A stretch of 64,000 nt of DNA from Enterobacteriaceae bacterium RIT693 (GCA_009668225.1 WJYK01000001.1:62001-126000), one strand, 5' to 3'; positions 46,683-56,718 are shown, counted from the stretch's first letter. Numbers and translations are program-made. The notes: generated from the sequence alone by a model not told the origin.

Positions 46683-47985
46683 GCGCCTGTACCTTGGCTC
46701 CGTAATCGTTAATGGTTTGCCACTTCGCAGGCAACCCTGTGAAATCCGCTTCCGCTACGCCAAGGCGTACCGCCTGGTCTACAACAATACGCGCCACATC
46801 AAAATGGCGCGCACGCGGGTACTGCACCAGGTAATCCCGCACGACGATCCCAAGATCAAGTGGAACCTGTTTAGTCCTATAGACCTGCAGCGCCGCTTCA
46901 ATCAGCGCTGCCAGCTGTTCACGGATTTCGTTAAATTCTTCAAACTCCAGCTCGCTTGGCAGCTCGCCGGTCACCTCTTCATCACGCAGCGCCATTTCTT
47001 CATCACGCATATCCAGCAGACGATCGGCGCTGGCATGGGTCAACGCCCACGGCGCATCGAAATAGCGCTGTACGGACTGGCGCAGACGCTGAGCAAAGAC
47101 GCGATTTTTATCCATATCAATAGCGGTACGGATAAACTTATGCACGTGGCGGTCATAGCCAATCCACAGGTCAATCGCCTGCTGGCCCCAGCTAATAATA
47201 CGGTCCAACTTGCTTTGCAGGTCAAAGACCAGGCGATCGACAAAGTGGAGATCATCGCGCCCCATGGTCGAGTCCTGGACGCGCAGCAGATTTGCCTGCA
47301 GCTTATCACCCGCCGCCTCCAGCGTATCCTGCAGCTCGCGTAGCGTACCTGACGTTTCTGACAGCAGCAGCTCACAGCTTGAGATTGCCGCCCGCCAGTC
47401 TTTGTTCAACAGTTGGGCAATGTCGTCCTTAACCTGTTGCTGCTGCTCGTCCATGATGCGTTGGGTAAGGTCGATGCTGTCAAAGATCTCCGCGACGGAG
47501 TATTTCAGCGGTGCATAGACATTACGGTGCCAGTGGAACTCATCGCCATCTTCATCGGCGGCATCGGCGGCGCGCTTAAGCTCGCCGGCAACGATAGAAA
47601 GCTGCATGGACAGGCGCAACGTGGAAAACTCACGCTGGCGAATATAGTAATCGGTGATCCCGATGCCCAACGGCGTCAGGCGGTAAATAGCATTACCTTC
47701 TGTAAGCTCGCTCACAAAGCGGTTAAGCAGACGCTGGCGCACCATATCGTTGATCGCGTTATTAGCGCGCACGTTGATGGTTTCGCTGGTTTGTTCAAAA
47801 CCGTCGCTCACATGGCGAAACGCATCAATTAGCTCTCCCTCGCTCAGCTCACCATCAAGGCGCTCACCGTTTAAGGTGGCGACCGCCAGCAAAAACGTCA
47901 GGCGCTCGGTGGGCAGCGAGATCGAAAAATCATTTTTCCTGGCCCAGGCAACCAGTTCAGGCACTGTCTGGGAAAAATCACTCAT
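46663..47985 (-). CDS. mukF: Chromosome partition protein MukF (kleisin)
   Basis: Kleisin subunit that bridges MukB heads, 440 aa as in E. coli. It has an N-terminal winged-helix dimerisation domain ([26 protein letters not shown]; landmark residues 8-33), a central four-helix and acidic linker region ([18 protein letters not shown]), and a C-terminal winged helix that binds the MukB cap. It starts 3 bases after cmoM and overlaps mukE by 20 bases. Confidence 0.97.
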   Translation of the reverse strand: MSDFSQTVPELVAWARKNDFSISLPTERLTFLLAVATLNGERLDGELSEGELIDAFRHVSDGFEQTSETINVRANNAINDMVRQRLLNRFVSELTEGNAIYRLTPLGIGITDYYIRQREFSTLRLSMQLSIVAGELKRAADAADEDGDEFHWHRNVYAPLKYSVAEIFDSIDLTQRIMDEQQQQVKDDIAQLLNKDWRAAISSCELLLSETSGTLRELQDTLEAAGDKLQANLLRVQDSTMGRDDLHFVDRLVFDLQSKLDRIISWGQQAIDLWIGYDRHVHKFIRTAIDMDKNRVFAQRLRQSVQRYFDAPWALTHASADRLLDMRDEEMALRDEEVTGELPSELEFEEFNEIREQLAALIEAALQVYRTKQVPLDLGIVVRDYLVQYPRARHFDVARIVVDQAVRLGVAEADFTGLPAKWQTINDYGAKVQAHVINKY

Positions 47986-47988
47986 AAT

Positions 47989-48765
47989 TTATCCTTGGCT
48001 CTGCGGCTTAAACGCGGTTACGTGAATATAGCGGCCGAGACTGATAAACGGCTCCTGCCTGCAATAACGCGTCTCCAGAGTCAGCAAATCGTCAAAACCA
48101 TCTCGTTGTTTGTGTTTATCTCGCAGGTAATCATGGAACACCCGCACGCCGGTTTTACCGGTAATTTGCCAGCCAATTTGCTCCAGCCAGTGGTAAACCT
48201 GTTCTGGCTGCAGCGGATTGTCGGGCGAAAGGGTTTTGCGCTTATTTTTTTTCATGCCCTGCAGCACATATTCGAAGTTCCCGACAAACATGTTTCGCAT
48301 TAGCAGGCCGTTTGCATTGTAGAACATTAGCGACAACGTGCCGCCGGGACGCAAACAATCCCACAGCGCTTTCAGTACGGTATGAGGATCGGTTACCCAT
48401 TCCAGTACCGCATGAAACAATATCAGATCAACCGGGCTTTCCAAATGCTGAGCCATATCCTGAGCGGCAGATTGTACAAAATGCATGTTATCGCTCACAC
48501 CTTTCTCCTGTGCGAGCGTTTTAGCACGTGCAATCATCTCTGCTGAAACATCGCAAAGCACAACGTCGTGGCCTCGCTCAGCAAATCGTGTCGCCGTTTG
48601 CCCTTCACCACCACCGGCATCCAGTACCCTTAATGTTGCGGGTTGGGTAGCAAGAAAAGCATCAAGATCCTGCCAGAGAATTGCCTGCCGCAATTGGCCT
48701 TTCGTCGTGCCGTAGATATTGTGCGAAAACTTCTCGGCAATATCGTCAAAATTGCGGTCAACCAT
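47989..48765 (-). CDS. cmoM: tRNA 5-carboxymethoxyuridine methyltransferase CmoM
   Basis: SAM-dependent methyltransferase (258 aa) that turns cmo5U34 into its methyl ester in some tRNAs. Motif I is VLDAGGGEGQTATRFAERGH (about residues 47-66). FHAVLEWVTDP and LRPGGTLSLMFYN are the later class I motifs. The start MVDRNFDDIAEKFS matches E. coli; GGAG precedes it. The alternative start at 48801 adds 12 unrelated residues. It heads the mukFEB operon, as in E. coli (formerly smtA). Confidence 0.95.
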   Translation of the reverse strand: MVDRNFDDIAEKFSHNIYGTTKGQLRQAILWQDLDAFLATQPATLRVLDAGGGEGQTATRFAERGHDVVLCDVSAEMIARAKTLAQEKGVSDNMHFVQSAAQDMAQHLESPVDLILFHAVLEWVTDPHTVLKALWDCLRPGGTLSLMFYNANGLLMRNMFVGNFEYVLQGMKKNKRKTLSPDNPLQPEQVYHWLEQIGWQITGKTGVRVFHDYLRDKHKQRDGFDDLLTLETRYCRQEPFISLGRYIHVTAFKPQSQG

Positions 48766-48897
48766 GGGTACAGCTCCGTGACAAAAGAGGTCATCTGACA
48801 AAACCGCTATTTTGGCACAGCCGGGGCGAGAATGAACCCATCTGGTGTAATATCACAGGCGTTTCCCTGCTGGATGGTTAAAAAGGATCCGAAATTA

Positions 48898-49674
48898 ATG
48901 CTTTTCATACTGAAAAAAATCATCGGCGGGCTGCTGCTGCCTCTGCCTTTCCTGCTATTAACCATGGGCGTGGCCCTGGCACTGCTGTGGTTTACCCGCT
49001 GGCAGAAAACGGCTAAAGGGTTGCTCACCGCAAGCTGGCTGTTACTCTTCCTGATCAGTTTGCAGCCCATCGCAGACTGGATGTTAAAGCCTATAGAAGA
49101 TACCTATGCCACTCGCCAACAGAGCGACAATGCGAGCTATATCGTTGTCCTGGGCGGCAGCTATACCTGGAACCCCGGCTGGGCGCCCAGCTCCAACCTG
49201 ATTAACAACAGTTTACCGCGACTCACCGAAGCGATTCGTCTGAAACAGCTAAATCCGGGGGCAAAACTTATCTTTACCGGAGCCAGGGCGATGACAAATT
49301 CCGTCAGCACGGCAGAGGCAGGAGCTCGGGTTGCGGAAAGTCTGGGGATTTCCAGAAGTGACATTATCACCCTGGATTCACCAAAAGACACCGAAGAGGA
49401 AGCGCACGCCGTGGCAAAGCTGATAGGTCAGCAGCCGTTTATCCTGGTCACGTCCGCGTCTCACCTGCCACGGGCGATGATCTTCTTCACACGAGCCGGG
49501 CTACGGCCTCTCCCTGCACCGGCTAACCAGCTGGCGATAACCTCTCCGCTAAATCCGTGGGAGAAGGCTATCCCCGACCCGGTATGGCTGATGCACAGCG
49601 AGCGCGCGGGCTATGAAACGCTGGGGCGTATCTGGCAATGGCTAAAAGGCGCCTCAGGAGAGCCAGGGAAGTAA
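48898..49674 (+). CDS. elyC: Envelope biogenesis factor ElyC
   Basis: Inner-membrane DUF218 protein, 258 aa, needed in E. coli for normal peptidoglycan synthesis at low temperature and linked to undecaprenyl-phosphate metabolism. Two N-terminal transmembrane segments (about residues 10-30 and 38-60) precede the DUF218 domain with IVVLGGSYTWNP, DTEEEA and TSASHLPRAM. ATG 48898 equals the E. coli start, with AAAGGAT upstream. It is divergent from cmoM, and its end overlaps the end of convergent ycbJ by 21 bases. Confidence 0.94.
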   Translation: MLFILKKIIGGLLLPLPFLLLTMGVALALLWFTRWQKTAKGLLTASWLLLFLISLQPIADWMLKPIEDTYATRQQSDNASYIVVLGGSYTWNPGWAPSSNLINNSLPRLTEAIRLKQLNPGAKLIFTGARAMTNSVSTAEAGARVAESLGISRSDIITLDSPKDTEEEAHAVAKLIGQQPFILVTSASHLPRAMIFFTRAGLRPLPAPANQLAITSPLNPWEKAIPDPVWLMHSERAGYETLGRIWQWLKGASGEPGK

Positions 49675-50547
49675 CGACTTCGAGGCATTATCAAAGACCG
49701 GCCGGTTCAGGCGGCCGGTTTGCAACAGCTGAGCCACCTCATCCCACAATACGTACAGCCAGCGCCGCCAGAGGAAAGACTCGGCTACCGGCGCCCGCTG
49801 CAGATAGTGCCACAACAGACTTTCGGCCTGGCCTGGCTCGGCAAGGCGGAACAGCTCGTACTCTCGTGGCGCCCATAACATCACGCCGGGGTTTACCATC
49901 GCCAGTAGCTGATCGCTACGGGAATCCTTAAGCATGCTGCGGAGGGATAAATTACCGTGGATCAGCACGCAGTTATCGCTGAAATCTTCGAACATACGGG
50001 GCAGACATTCACGAGTCCGGAACAGAATGCGCTTGTCCTGCATCGTTAACCCTGTGTTCTGGTACTGATTAAGCGTGCTCCAGAGTACCTCTACCCGTTG
50101 GCGATACCAGTGTGGCCAGATGTTTTCCTGAGTGCTGTCGACGTTGCCCACACAGCCGCTGCTATCAACGCGATGCCAGGCCAGCAATCCTTCAACAATT
50201 TGGTCTTTTAGCTGCTCCCAGCGGTCGGGTGTGCGGGTTGGCGCTTCGCCGGGAACACCGCGCAGGCGCTCCATCAGCAAGACATCCGGGCCAGGACGCT
50301 CTTCGTGCGTGAGCACGCCGTAGACCACCGGCATTCTTACGGTGCCGGAACGCGCCAGCATCGACATTTTCCACGCCAGCTGAGTGGCCAGCCCCGGTGA
50401 GGTATAGCTTTTTGCCAGCAGCGGCATGGCATTGCCACCGCTGTCGTACAATGACCAAAGCGCAGTTTCCACATGCTCGCTAATGCACTCAATGCGGCTC
50501 AGTTTCTCACCCAGCAGGTGGCTTAGCTCCTTACGCAGCAATTCCAT
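49654..50547 (-). CDS. ycbJ: YcbJ, phosphotransferase-like protein of unknown function
   Basis: Protein of 297 aa, the E. coli length, resembling aminoglycoside phosphotransferase/kinase folds (protein-kinase-like). A catalytic-loop-like CVLIHGNLSLRSML (about residues 198-211) has His-Gly-Asn where APH enzymes have HGD, and MVNPGVMLW stands where the metal-binding Asp would be, so catalysis is doubtful. Start MELLRKELSHLLGEKLSRIE as in E. coli. Target unknown. Confidence 0.9.
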   Translation of the reverse strand: MELLRKELSHLLGEKLSRIECISEHVETALWSLYDSGGNAMPLLAKSYTSPGLATQLAWKMSMLARSGTVRMPVVYGVLTHEERPGPDVLLMERLRGVPGEAPTRTPDRWEQLKDQIVEGLLAWHRVDSSGCVGNVDSTQENIWPHWYRQRVEVLWSTLNQYQNTGLTMQDKRILFRTRECLPRMFEDFSDNCVLIHGNLSLRSMLKDSRSDQLLAMVNPGVMLWAPREYELFRLAEPGQAESLLWHYLQRAPVAESFLWRRWLYVLWDEVAQLLQTGRLNRPVFDNASKSLLPWLS

Positions 50548-50801
50548 ACCGATTTCCCCTGGTAATACTGTTGATTTAATAATGAGCGCACCAGGCGAAG
50601 TTGTCACCACTCCAGATCAATTGGGTTTCAGAAAAAGAAATCCCCTCACCAAATCAATAAACAATCACAAAAACACACACATATTATAGGCCATTAGCTC
50701 ATACCACCTTATAGTTACCCCTCCTGAAGGAGATCCAGTTTAGTTTAGCGTCAATGCGGAAGCGCCGTTCCTACTCCGACGCCTTAATCATGGGATGATT
50801 T
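50548..50801. other. upstream region of the torY/torZ pair
   Basis: About 250 bases between ycbJ and the cytochrome gene. I see no clear FNR (TTGAT-N4-ATCAA) or TorR (CTGTTCATAT) site. A small CTCCT-gaa-GGAG inverted repeat lies near 50719-50732. The promoter is not assigned. Confidence 0.4.
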
Positions 50802-51959
50802 ATGAACAAAGAAAAAAACAAGAATACGCGCCGCTGGCGCGGGTTGTGGATATTGCTTGCAGGGGCCCTGCTGGGTGCGTTTTTGCTGGCAGGCACGGCA
50901 ACGGTGATGCATAAAACCAGTGACACAGAATTCTGCGTCTCTTGCCACGCAATGCAGCAGCCGCTGGCTGAATATCAGGGCAGCATCCATTTCCAGAACG
51001 CCAAAGGCATCCGCGCTGAATGCGCCGACTGCCATGTCCCTCACCAACCGCTTGACTACCTGAAAACCAAAGTCATGGCGTTAAAAGATGTGTGGGGGGA
51101 AGCGACCGGCAAAATCGATACGCCAGAGAAATACGAATCCCACAAGCTGGCCATGGCACAAAGCGTCTGGGAGACGCTGAAAAAGAGTGATTCAGCGACC
51201 TGCCGCTCGTGTCACAGTTTTGAAGCAATGGACGTTCTGGCCCAACGCACAGAGGCTCGTCAGCAGCACCCTGTGGCAATTAAAAATGGGGAAACCTGCA
51301 TCGATTGCCACAAAGGCGTGGCACATATCCTGCCTGACATGAGCGAGCTGGCCGCAAGCGGCGCAAGTGAACTTGCCAACGCCGCCGCAAATACCCCCGG
51401 AAACGCCACCACGCTCTACTCTACTGCCACCCAGCCCTTCTGGTTGAGCATGGACAGCAAACAGCATAATGCCGGTAATCTGATGCCCTCGACAAAACTC
51501 AGCGTCGTCAGCCGGGAAGGTGAAATGGTCGAAGCCGAGGTCAGCGGATGGCAGCAGGATGGCGTGAGCGAGGTTTTCTACGCTGCAGCAGGGAAACGCA
51601 TCCTGAGCGTACTGCTGGGCGAAGAAGCACAAAGCAAGATCAAAACCTTGAGCAGCAAAACGGATCCCGGAACAGGTCTTGTCTGGAGCAAAGTTGTGCT
51701 ACGCGTCTGGCTCCCCAGGCAACAGCTTATCGATAAACCAGAACCTATCTGGCATTACGCCGCAGAGATGATGTCAGCCAATTGCACGGGTTGCCATGGC
51801 CTGACCGCGCTGGATCGCTTTAACGCGAACCAGTGGATTGGCGTAGTAAAAGGAATGGCACCGCGTACTTCACTGACGCAGGAACAATTACGGGTCCTGA
51901 CCCAGTACGTACAGCAGCATGCCAGTGATATGCCGTCAGATGCAGCGGCAGCTCAGTAA
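50802..51959 (+). CDS. torY: Pentaheme c-type cytochrome, TorC/TorY family
   Basis: Membrane-anchored NapC/NirT-type cytochrome that carries electrons from menaquinol to a periplasmic N- or S-oxide reductase. The product has 385 aa. One N-terminal membrane anchor (about residues 14-36) is followed by five CxxCH heme sites: Cys45, Cys74, Cys134 and Cys166 in the NapC-like part, and a fifth, CTGCH at 328-332, in the extra C-terminal domain typical of TorC and TorY. The next gene is a TorZ-type reductase, which makes TorY the likelier name. No torD chaperone or torSTR regulators are in the window. Confidence 0.88.
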   Translation: MNKEKNKNTRRWRGLWILLAGALLGAFLLAGTATVMHKTSDTEFCVSCHAMQQPLAEYQGSIHFQNAKGIRAECADCHVPHQPLDYLKTKVMALKDVWGEATGKIDTPEKYESHKLAMAQSVWETLKKSDSATCRSCHSFEAMDVLAQRTEARQQHPVAIKNGETCIDCHKGVAHILPDMSELAASGASELANAAANTPGNATTLYSTATQPFWLSMDSKQHNAGNLMPSTKLSVVSREGEMVEAEVSGWQQDGVSEVFYAAAGKRILSVLLGEEAQSKIKTLSSKTDPGTGLVWSKVVLRVWLPRQQLIDKPEPIWHYAAEMMSANCTGCHGLTALDRFNANQWIGVVKGMAPRTSLTQEQLRVLTQYVQQHASDMPSDAAAAQ

Positions 51960-51970
51960 GGAGTCATACC

Positions 51971-54463
51971 ATGAAAGATAAAGAAACGATGACCAATGCT
52001 TCAGGGCCGATAAGCCGCCGCCGCTTTCTAACCGGCGCCGTCGCGCTGGCAAGCTTACCGCTCCTTTCCGCAATTTGGCCCAGAACCGCGCTGGCACAAG
52101 CTATCAGCGAAGCCTTACCGCAGTTCACTGCACTACGCCAGGCGCAGCAGGGCATCCTTACCGGCGCTCACTGGGGGGCTTTCGAAGCTATCGTACAAGA
52201 GGGACGTATGGTCAGCGTGAAACCGGTACAGGACGATCCTTTCCCCAACGAATTGATTAACATGGTGCCGCACCAGGTCCATGCGCCAAACCGTATTAAA
52301 TACCCAATGGTGCGCAAAGGCTGGCTTGAAGGCGGACCGCTAAACGGCAAGCCCGAGCTGCGCGGGCAAGATGAATGGGTGCAGGTAAGCTGGGATAAAG
52401 CCTTAACGCTCGTCAGCGAGCAAATTGCCCGGCTGCAAAAGGAACACGGTCCACAATCTATTTACGGAGGGTCTTACGGCTGGAAGAGTGTTGGTATTTT
52501 GCATAATAGCCGTACCCTGCTCCATCGCCTGCTGAATTTGAGCGGTGGATTTGTCAACTACGCCGGAGATTACTCAACGGGTGCAGCACAGGTCATTATG
52601 TCCCACGTCGTGGGCTCGATGGAGGTCTACGAACAGCAAACCACCTGGCCTAACGTTATCGAGAATACCGAGCTTGTCATACTTTGGGGATGTAACCCTT
52701 CGGTTACGCTAAAAAACAGCTGGAACATCCCCGATCATGAAGGTCAGTCAGGTTTTGCAGCGCTAAAGCAAAAAGGCACCCGTATTATCAGCGTCGACCC
52801 GGTGAACAGTGATTCAACACGCGAGCTGAATGCCCAGTGGATCGCCCCTCGCCCCTATACCGATAGCGCAATGATTATCGGGCTAGCCCATACTCTTTTG
52901 GCAGAAAAGTTACACGATCCCGATTTTTTAAAAACCTATACCGTCGGCTTCGATAAGTTCGCCGACTACCTGAAGGGTAACGAAGACGGTGTGGTGAAAG
53001 ATGCAAGCTGGGCTGCGGCTATATGCGGAATAGAGGCAGAGGCAATACGCACTCTGGCTCGCGACATGGCAAAACACAGAACCCTGATCATGGGCGGCTG
53101 GGGTATCCAGCGCCAGCACCATGGCGAACAGCCTCACTGGCTGCTGGTCACTCTGGCCGCCATGCTGGGCCAGATTGGCCTGCCCGGCGGCGGATTTGGG
53201 TTCAGTTATCATTATTCATCCGGCGGGAGCCCCACCGCTCGCGGCGGTATTTTGGCCGGGATTTCTGCCGGGAGTGCACCAAAGAACGGCCCGGCATCTA
53301 TCCCGGTGGCGCGTATCGCTGACTGTCTGGCAAACCCCGGCAAAACCATTAATTTTAACGGCAGCAAAGTCACCTACCCGGATGTGAAGATGGTCTACGT
53401 GGCCGGCGGCAATACCTTCCACCAGCACCAGGATACGAATAACCTGATCAAGGCCTGGCAGCGTCCGGAAACCATCGTGGTGAACGAGCCCTACTGGACC
53501 GCCACTGCCAAATACGCCGATATCGTGCTACCGGCCACAACCAGCTACGAACGAAACGATCTCGAAATGGGTGGGGATTATTCGCAGCTGTATGTTTTCC
53601 CGATGCATCAGTGCGTCCCGCCGCAGCACGAAGCACGTAACGACTATGATATTTTCGCCGGCCTGGCAGAAAAACTCGGTGTACTGGAAGGGTATAGCGA
53701 AGGCAAGGATGAGATGCAGTGGCTTAAGGGGATGTATGACAATATGAAAGAGCAGGCTCGTAACGCTCGCGTTGCCCTACCGCCATTCGATATGTTCTGG
53801 GCATCAAACAACTACATCCGTTTCCCGATCCCGAAAGAAAATAAACAATGGATTCGTTTCGCAGATTTCCGCGAGAACCCTCTGCTTAATCCGCTGGGCA
53901 CGCCATCCGGTAAGATTGAAATCTATTCAGATGCCGTCGCAAAAATGGATTACGCCGACTGTCGCGGACTCCCTGGCTGGCTTCCTCCTCAGGAGTGGTA
54001 TCAAAGCCTGCTGGCGGATAAATACCCCTTGTCGCTCAATACGGCCCATCCGATTAACCGACTGCACTCCCAGCTGGATAATACTCCGCTGCGGGAGAAA
54101 TACGCCGTCGCGGATCGAGAGGCTATCTGGATCCATCCTGAAGATGCTAACGCCAGAAAAATCACCGACGGCGACCTGGTTCGTGCCTTTAACGATCGCG
54201 GGCAAATTATGGTGGGTGCAGTGGTAACAGAGAGGGTGCGTCCGGGTGTGGTTCGTATCAGCGAAGGGGCATGGTTCGACCCTGCCGACCCTGCCGTTCC
54301 GGGATCGATCTGTAAGAATGGGAATGTAAACTGCCTGACCTTCGATATTGGTTCCTCCAGCCTGGCGCAGGGTAACTGTGGCCAAATGGCACAGCTGGAT
54401 ATTGAGAAATATCATGGCCCTGCCTTAGTAAATACCGCTCATGCGGTACCGGTAGGTGCCTAA
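51971..54463 (+). CDS. torZ: Trimethylamine/biotin sulfoxide N-oxide reductase, TorZ type
   Basis: Periplasmic molybdopterin (bis-MGD) oxidoreductase of the DMSO reductase family, 830 aa. It has a Tat signal (SRRRFLTGAVALASLPLLSA, residues 15-34). The molybdenum ligand is Ser202 in GDYSTGAAQ, as in TorA/TorZ. Phrases such as GWGIQRQHHGEQPHW and FGFSYHYSSGGSPT are closer to E. coli TorZ than to TorA. It starts 11 bases after the cytochrome gene, with AAGGAG. Likely substrates are TMAO and related N- or S-oxides; the exact range cannot be read from sequence. Confidence 0.88.
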   Translation: MKDKETMTNASGPISRRRFLTGAVALASLPLLSAIWPRTALAQAISEALPQFTALRQAQQGILTGAHWGAFEAIVQEGRMVSVKPVQDDPFPNELINMVPHQVHAPNRIKYPMVRKGWLEGGPLNGKPELRGQDEWVQVSWDKALTLVSEQIARLQKEHGPQSIYGGSYGWKSVGILHNSRTLLHRLLNLSGGFVNYAGDYSTGAAQVIMSHVVGSMEVYEQQTTWPNVIENTELVILWGCNPSVTLKNSWNIPDHEGQSGFAALKQKGTRIISVDPVNSDSTRELNAQWIAPRPYTDSAMIIGLAHTLLAEKLHDPDFLKTYTVGFDKFADYLKGNEDGVVKDASWAAAICGIEAEAIRTLARDMAKHRTLIMGGWGIQRQHHGEQPHWLLVTLAAMLGQIGLPGGGFGFSYHYSSGGSPTARGGILAGISAGSAPKNGPASIPVARIADCLANPGKTINFNGSKVTYPDVKMVYVAGGNTFHQHQDTNNLIKAWQRPETIVVNEPYWTATAKYADIVLPATTSYERNDLEMGGDYSQLYVFPMHQCVPPQHEARNDYDIFAGLAEKLGVLEGYSEGKDEMQWLKGMYDNMKEQARNARVALPPFDMFWASNNYIRFPIPKENKQWIRFADFRENPLLNPLGTPSGKIEIYSDAVAKMDYADCRGLPGWLPPQEWYQSLLADKYPLSLNTAHPINRLHSQLDNTPLREKYAVADREAIWIHPEDANARKITDGDLVRAFNDRGQIMVGAVVTERVRPGVVRISEGAWFDPADPAVPGSICKNGNVNCLTFDIGSSSLAQGNCGQMAQLDIEKYHGPALVNTAHAVPVGA

Positions 54464-54496
54464 AAAAATGGCTGCCTCTTGCGGGGCAGCCATTGT
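54463..54496 (-). terminator. terminator between torZ and kdsB
   Basis: AATGGCTGCC (54468-54477) / GGCAGCCATT (54485-54494). The minus-strand tail is TTTTTTTAGG, so it best serves kdsB; on the plus strand only a weak T-run follows. Confidence 0.85.
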
Positions 54497-54511
54497 TTCC
54501 CATAAAAGGGG

Positions 54512-55258
54512 TTAACGCATCGCCAGGCGAACACGCTCCAAATCTTCCGGCGTATCCACGCCAATGCTCGGGATCGCTTTTGCGACGGCTACGTGAATTT
54601 TTTCCCCGTTCCACAGCACACGCAGCTGCTCGAGCATTTCGATTTGCTCGAGCTGGCTTGGCTCCCAGCTGACATAGCGGCGGATAAAACCGGCGCGGTA
54701 GCCATAAATGCCGATGTGACGCAGAAAGGTATCGCCAATTTGTTCGCGGGATGCGGCGAAACGTTCACGATCCCACGGAATAGTGGCGCGTGAGAAATAC
54801 AGCGCATAGCCCTGCGCATCCATCACCACTTTAACCGCGTTTGGGTTAAAGGCTTCTTCCGCCGATTCGATGGGCACCGCCAGAGTCGCCATGCCGGCTT
54901 TGCTGTTAGCGACGTTACTGGCAACCTGCTGGATAATAATCGGCGGGATCATCGGCTCATCGCCCTGCACGTTCACAATAACCGTGTCATCGCTGAAACC
55001 GCATTTCTCAATAACTTCTGCCAGGCGTTCGGTGCCGGACTGGTGATCGGGGCTGGTCATGCAAACCTCTCCACCTGCCGCTTCGACGACGCGAGCAACA
55101 TCAGGGTGATCGGTTGCGACAATAATACGTTCAGCGCCTGACTCACGGGCACGATCCAGCACATGCAGGACCATTGCTTTACCGTTGATTTCTTTTAAAG
55201 GTTTACCCGGCAAACGCGTCGACGCATAACGTGCGGGAATAATGGCGACAAAACTCAT
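54512..55258 (-). CDS. kdsB: CMP-KDO synthetase
   Basis: 3-deoxy-manno-octulosonate cytidylyltransferase, 248 aa, activating KDO with CTP for lipopolysaccharide inner-core synthesis. The N-terminal nucleotide-binding motif is [16 protein letters not shown] (about residues 6-21); ATDHPDV and [10 protein letters not shown] complete the cytidylyltransferase core. It overlaps ycaR by 4 bases, as in E. coli. Confidence 0.97.
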   Translation of the reverse strand: MSFVAIIPARYASTRLPGKPLKEINGKAMVLHVLDRARESGAERIIVATDHPDVARVVEAAGGEVCMTSPDHQSGTERLAEVIEKCGFSDDTVIVNVQGDEPMIPPIIIQQVASNVANSKAGMATLAVPIESAEEAFNPNAVKVVMDAQGYALYFSRATIPWDRERFAASREQIGDTFLRHIGIYGYRAGFIRRYVSWEPSQLEQIEMLEQLRVLWNGEKIHVAVAKAIPSIGVDTPEDLERVRLAMR

Positions 55259-55437
55259 GGGTTGGTCTCGTCTGAAGTCAGCGTACGGGCTTCACTTTCC
55301 AGCAGAACCGGAATACCGTCGCGCAACGGGAAGGCCAGGCCGTCAGGCTTACAGATAAGCTCTTGCTTTTCCTGGTTATAGTAGAGCTTGCCGTTACAGA
55401 CCGGGCAGGCAATGATTTCAAGTAAACGACTTTCCAT
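55255..55437 (-). CDS. ycaR: YcaR, Trm112-like small protein
   Basis: Protein of 60 aa in the UPF0434/Trm112 family. It begins [20 protein letters not shown] with a CPVC pair, but the second zinc-ribbon CxxC pair is not seen, as in other enterobacterial YcaR proteins. Function is not established. It overlaps kdsB by 4 bases and so is probably translated with it. Confidence 0.93.
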   Translation of the reverse strand: MESRLLEIIACPVCNGKLYYNQEKQELICKPDGLAFPLRDGIPVLLESEARTLTSDETNP

Positions 55438-55485
55438 AATTACTCCAGATGAGTGCCATCAACGGCACCAGAATAGCATAAATGA

Positions 55486-56718
55486 CTAGCTCGCCGGGGC
55501 CATTTCCCAGCCTGTTCCCCAGGTTTCTCTCAGTTCTTCCGGCAATGTGCCAAAGGAAATATGCGTAGCCGATTGCCAAAGAGCAAACTCCGTGAGTGCA
55601 TTGTGCAAGCCTTCCAGCAACGAACCCGTCACCTTAAGGCCCTCCTCCAGGTAGAGGCTTATCACCTCAAGCTCTCCCTGCTTGCGGTGCATTTTTGCGT
55701 CCATTCTGCCAACCAATGCACCTTTATGCAGCAGCGGTAAAACAAAATAGCCGTAGCGGCGCTTTTCCGCCGGCGTGTAGCATTCGAGGCGGTAGGAAAA
55801 GTTAAACAAAACCTCGGCTCTGCGACGATCCCAAACGACCGGATCAAACGGCGAGAGTACCGCGCTGTGGGTAGCCCTAAGCTGATTTTGCTGCGCCTTT
55901 TCAAGCAGCGGCAGTAGCGAATGATGCACCAGCATCTCTCCCAGTTTATCAACCTTGACGCGAACAACATTGCCCGATAACAGCCAGGCTTCAATCAGGG
56001 GTTTTAATGCCAGGTTTTTCAGCCGGTAGTAATCCGCCAGCCATTCAGGGCGAAAGATCCCCAGGCTGCGGGCGCTGTTTTCCAGCATCTGCCGCTCAGC
56101 CTCAAACTGCTCAATAAGGTGCAGCGTATCATCCCAGTGCGGCATAACCCGATGGGTTAAATCGTAAACGCGCTGGAAGTTTCGCCGCTCGGTAACCATA
56201 ACCTTCCCGGCGGTAAACAACCCTTCGAGGTGTTTTTTCTGTGGCTTCCATTCCCACCAGCCACTTGCGCCTTTACGCGGATGCTCAAAGTCGGCGGAGC
56301 GTACCGGGCCGTTCTCTTCGATATAAGCGAGCAACTGTCTGATATCTTCCGCATGCGCATTCATCCACTCCGGGCGGTATTTCCATCCCATGTTTTCAGG
56401 GCTCAGCATTCGGTGGCGAATAAGAGAGAAGTCTTTCTTCGGCAGGAAACAGGCTTCATGGGCCCAGTATTCAATTAGCTCACCGCTAGCCAACGCACCG
56501 TCCAGCCAGCCAGGCTCAAACTGCCCAAGGCGGCTGAACAACACCAGATACGGGCTGCGGGCAACGATATTGATGGTGTCAATCTGGAGCAGCGACATGC
56601 GGGAGATAGCGTCGGCAACGTCCGAGGGACGCGCACGGCGGCGAGGTTTTTGTAGCAGCCCCTGGGCTGCAAGGTGCAGATTCCGGGCAGCGCGTAGCGA
56701 AAGTTGCACAACGGTCAT
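55486..56718 (-). CDS. ycaQ: DNA glycosylase YcaQ (AlkX, interstrand crosslink unhooking)
   Basis: Winged-helix HTH_42 family DNA glycosylase, 410 aa, that unhooks nitrogen-mustard interstrand crosslinks in E. coli. The proposed catalytic Q-x-D motif is Gln45-Ile-Asp47 in SLLQIDTINIVARSPY. HEACF and PRKGASGWWEWKP are conserved segments. The start at 56718 (MTVVQLSLRAARNLHL) aligns with the E. coli start; the frame is open 51 codons further upstream into lpxK but without homology. Confidence 0.92.
   Translation of the reverse strand: MTVVQLSLRAARNLHLAAQGLLQKPRRRARPSDVADAISRMSLLQIDTINIVARSPYLVLFSRLGQFEPGWLDGALASGELIEYWAHEACFLPKKDFSLIRHRMLSPENMGWKYRPEWMNAHAEDIRQLLAYIEENGPVRSADFEHPRKGASGWWEWKPQKKHLEGLFTAGKVMVTERRNFQRVYDLTHRVMPHWDDTLHLIEQFEAERQMLENSARSLGIFRPEWLADYYRLKNLALKPLIEAWLLSGNVVRVKVDKLGEMLVHHSLLPLLEKAQQNQLRATHSAVLSPFDPVVWDRRRAEVLFNFSYRLECYTPAEKRRYGYFVLPLLHKGALVGRMDAKMHRKQGELEVISLYLEEGLKVTGSLLEGLHNALTEFALWQSATHISFGTLPEELRETWGTGWEMAPAS

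Noticed and set aside
50582-50689. Small plus-strand ORF of 35 codons upstream of torY
   Set aside because: No ribosome binding site, no recognisable homology, and it lies in a probable promoter region.
50548-50801. FNR or TorR operator upstream of torY
   Set aside because: No sequence close enough to either consensus was seen by eye.
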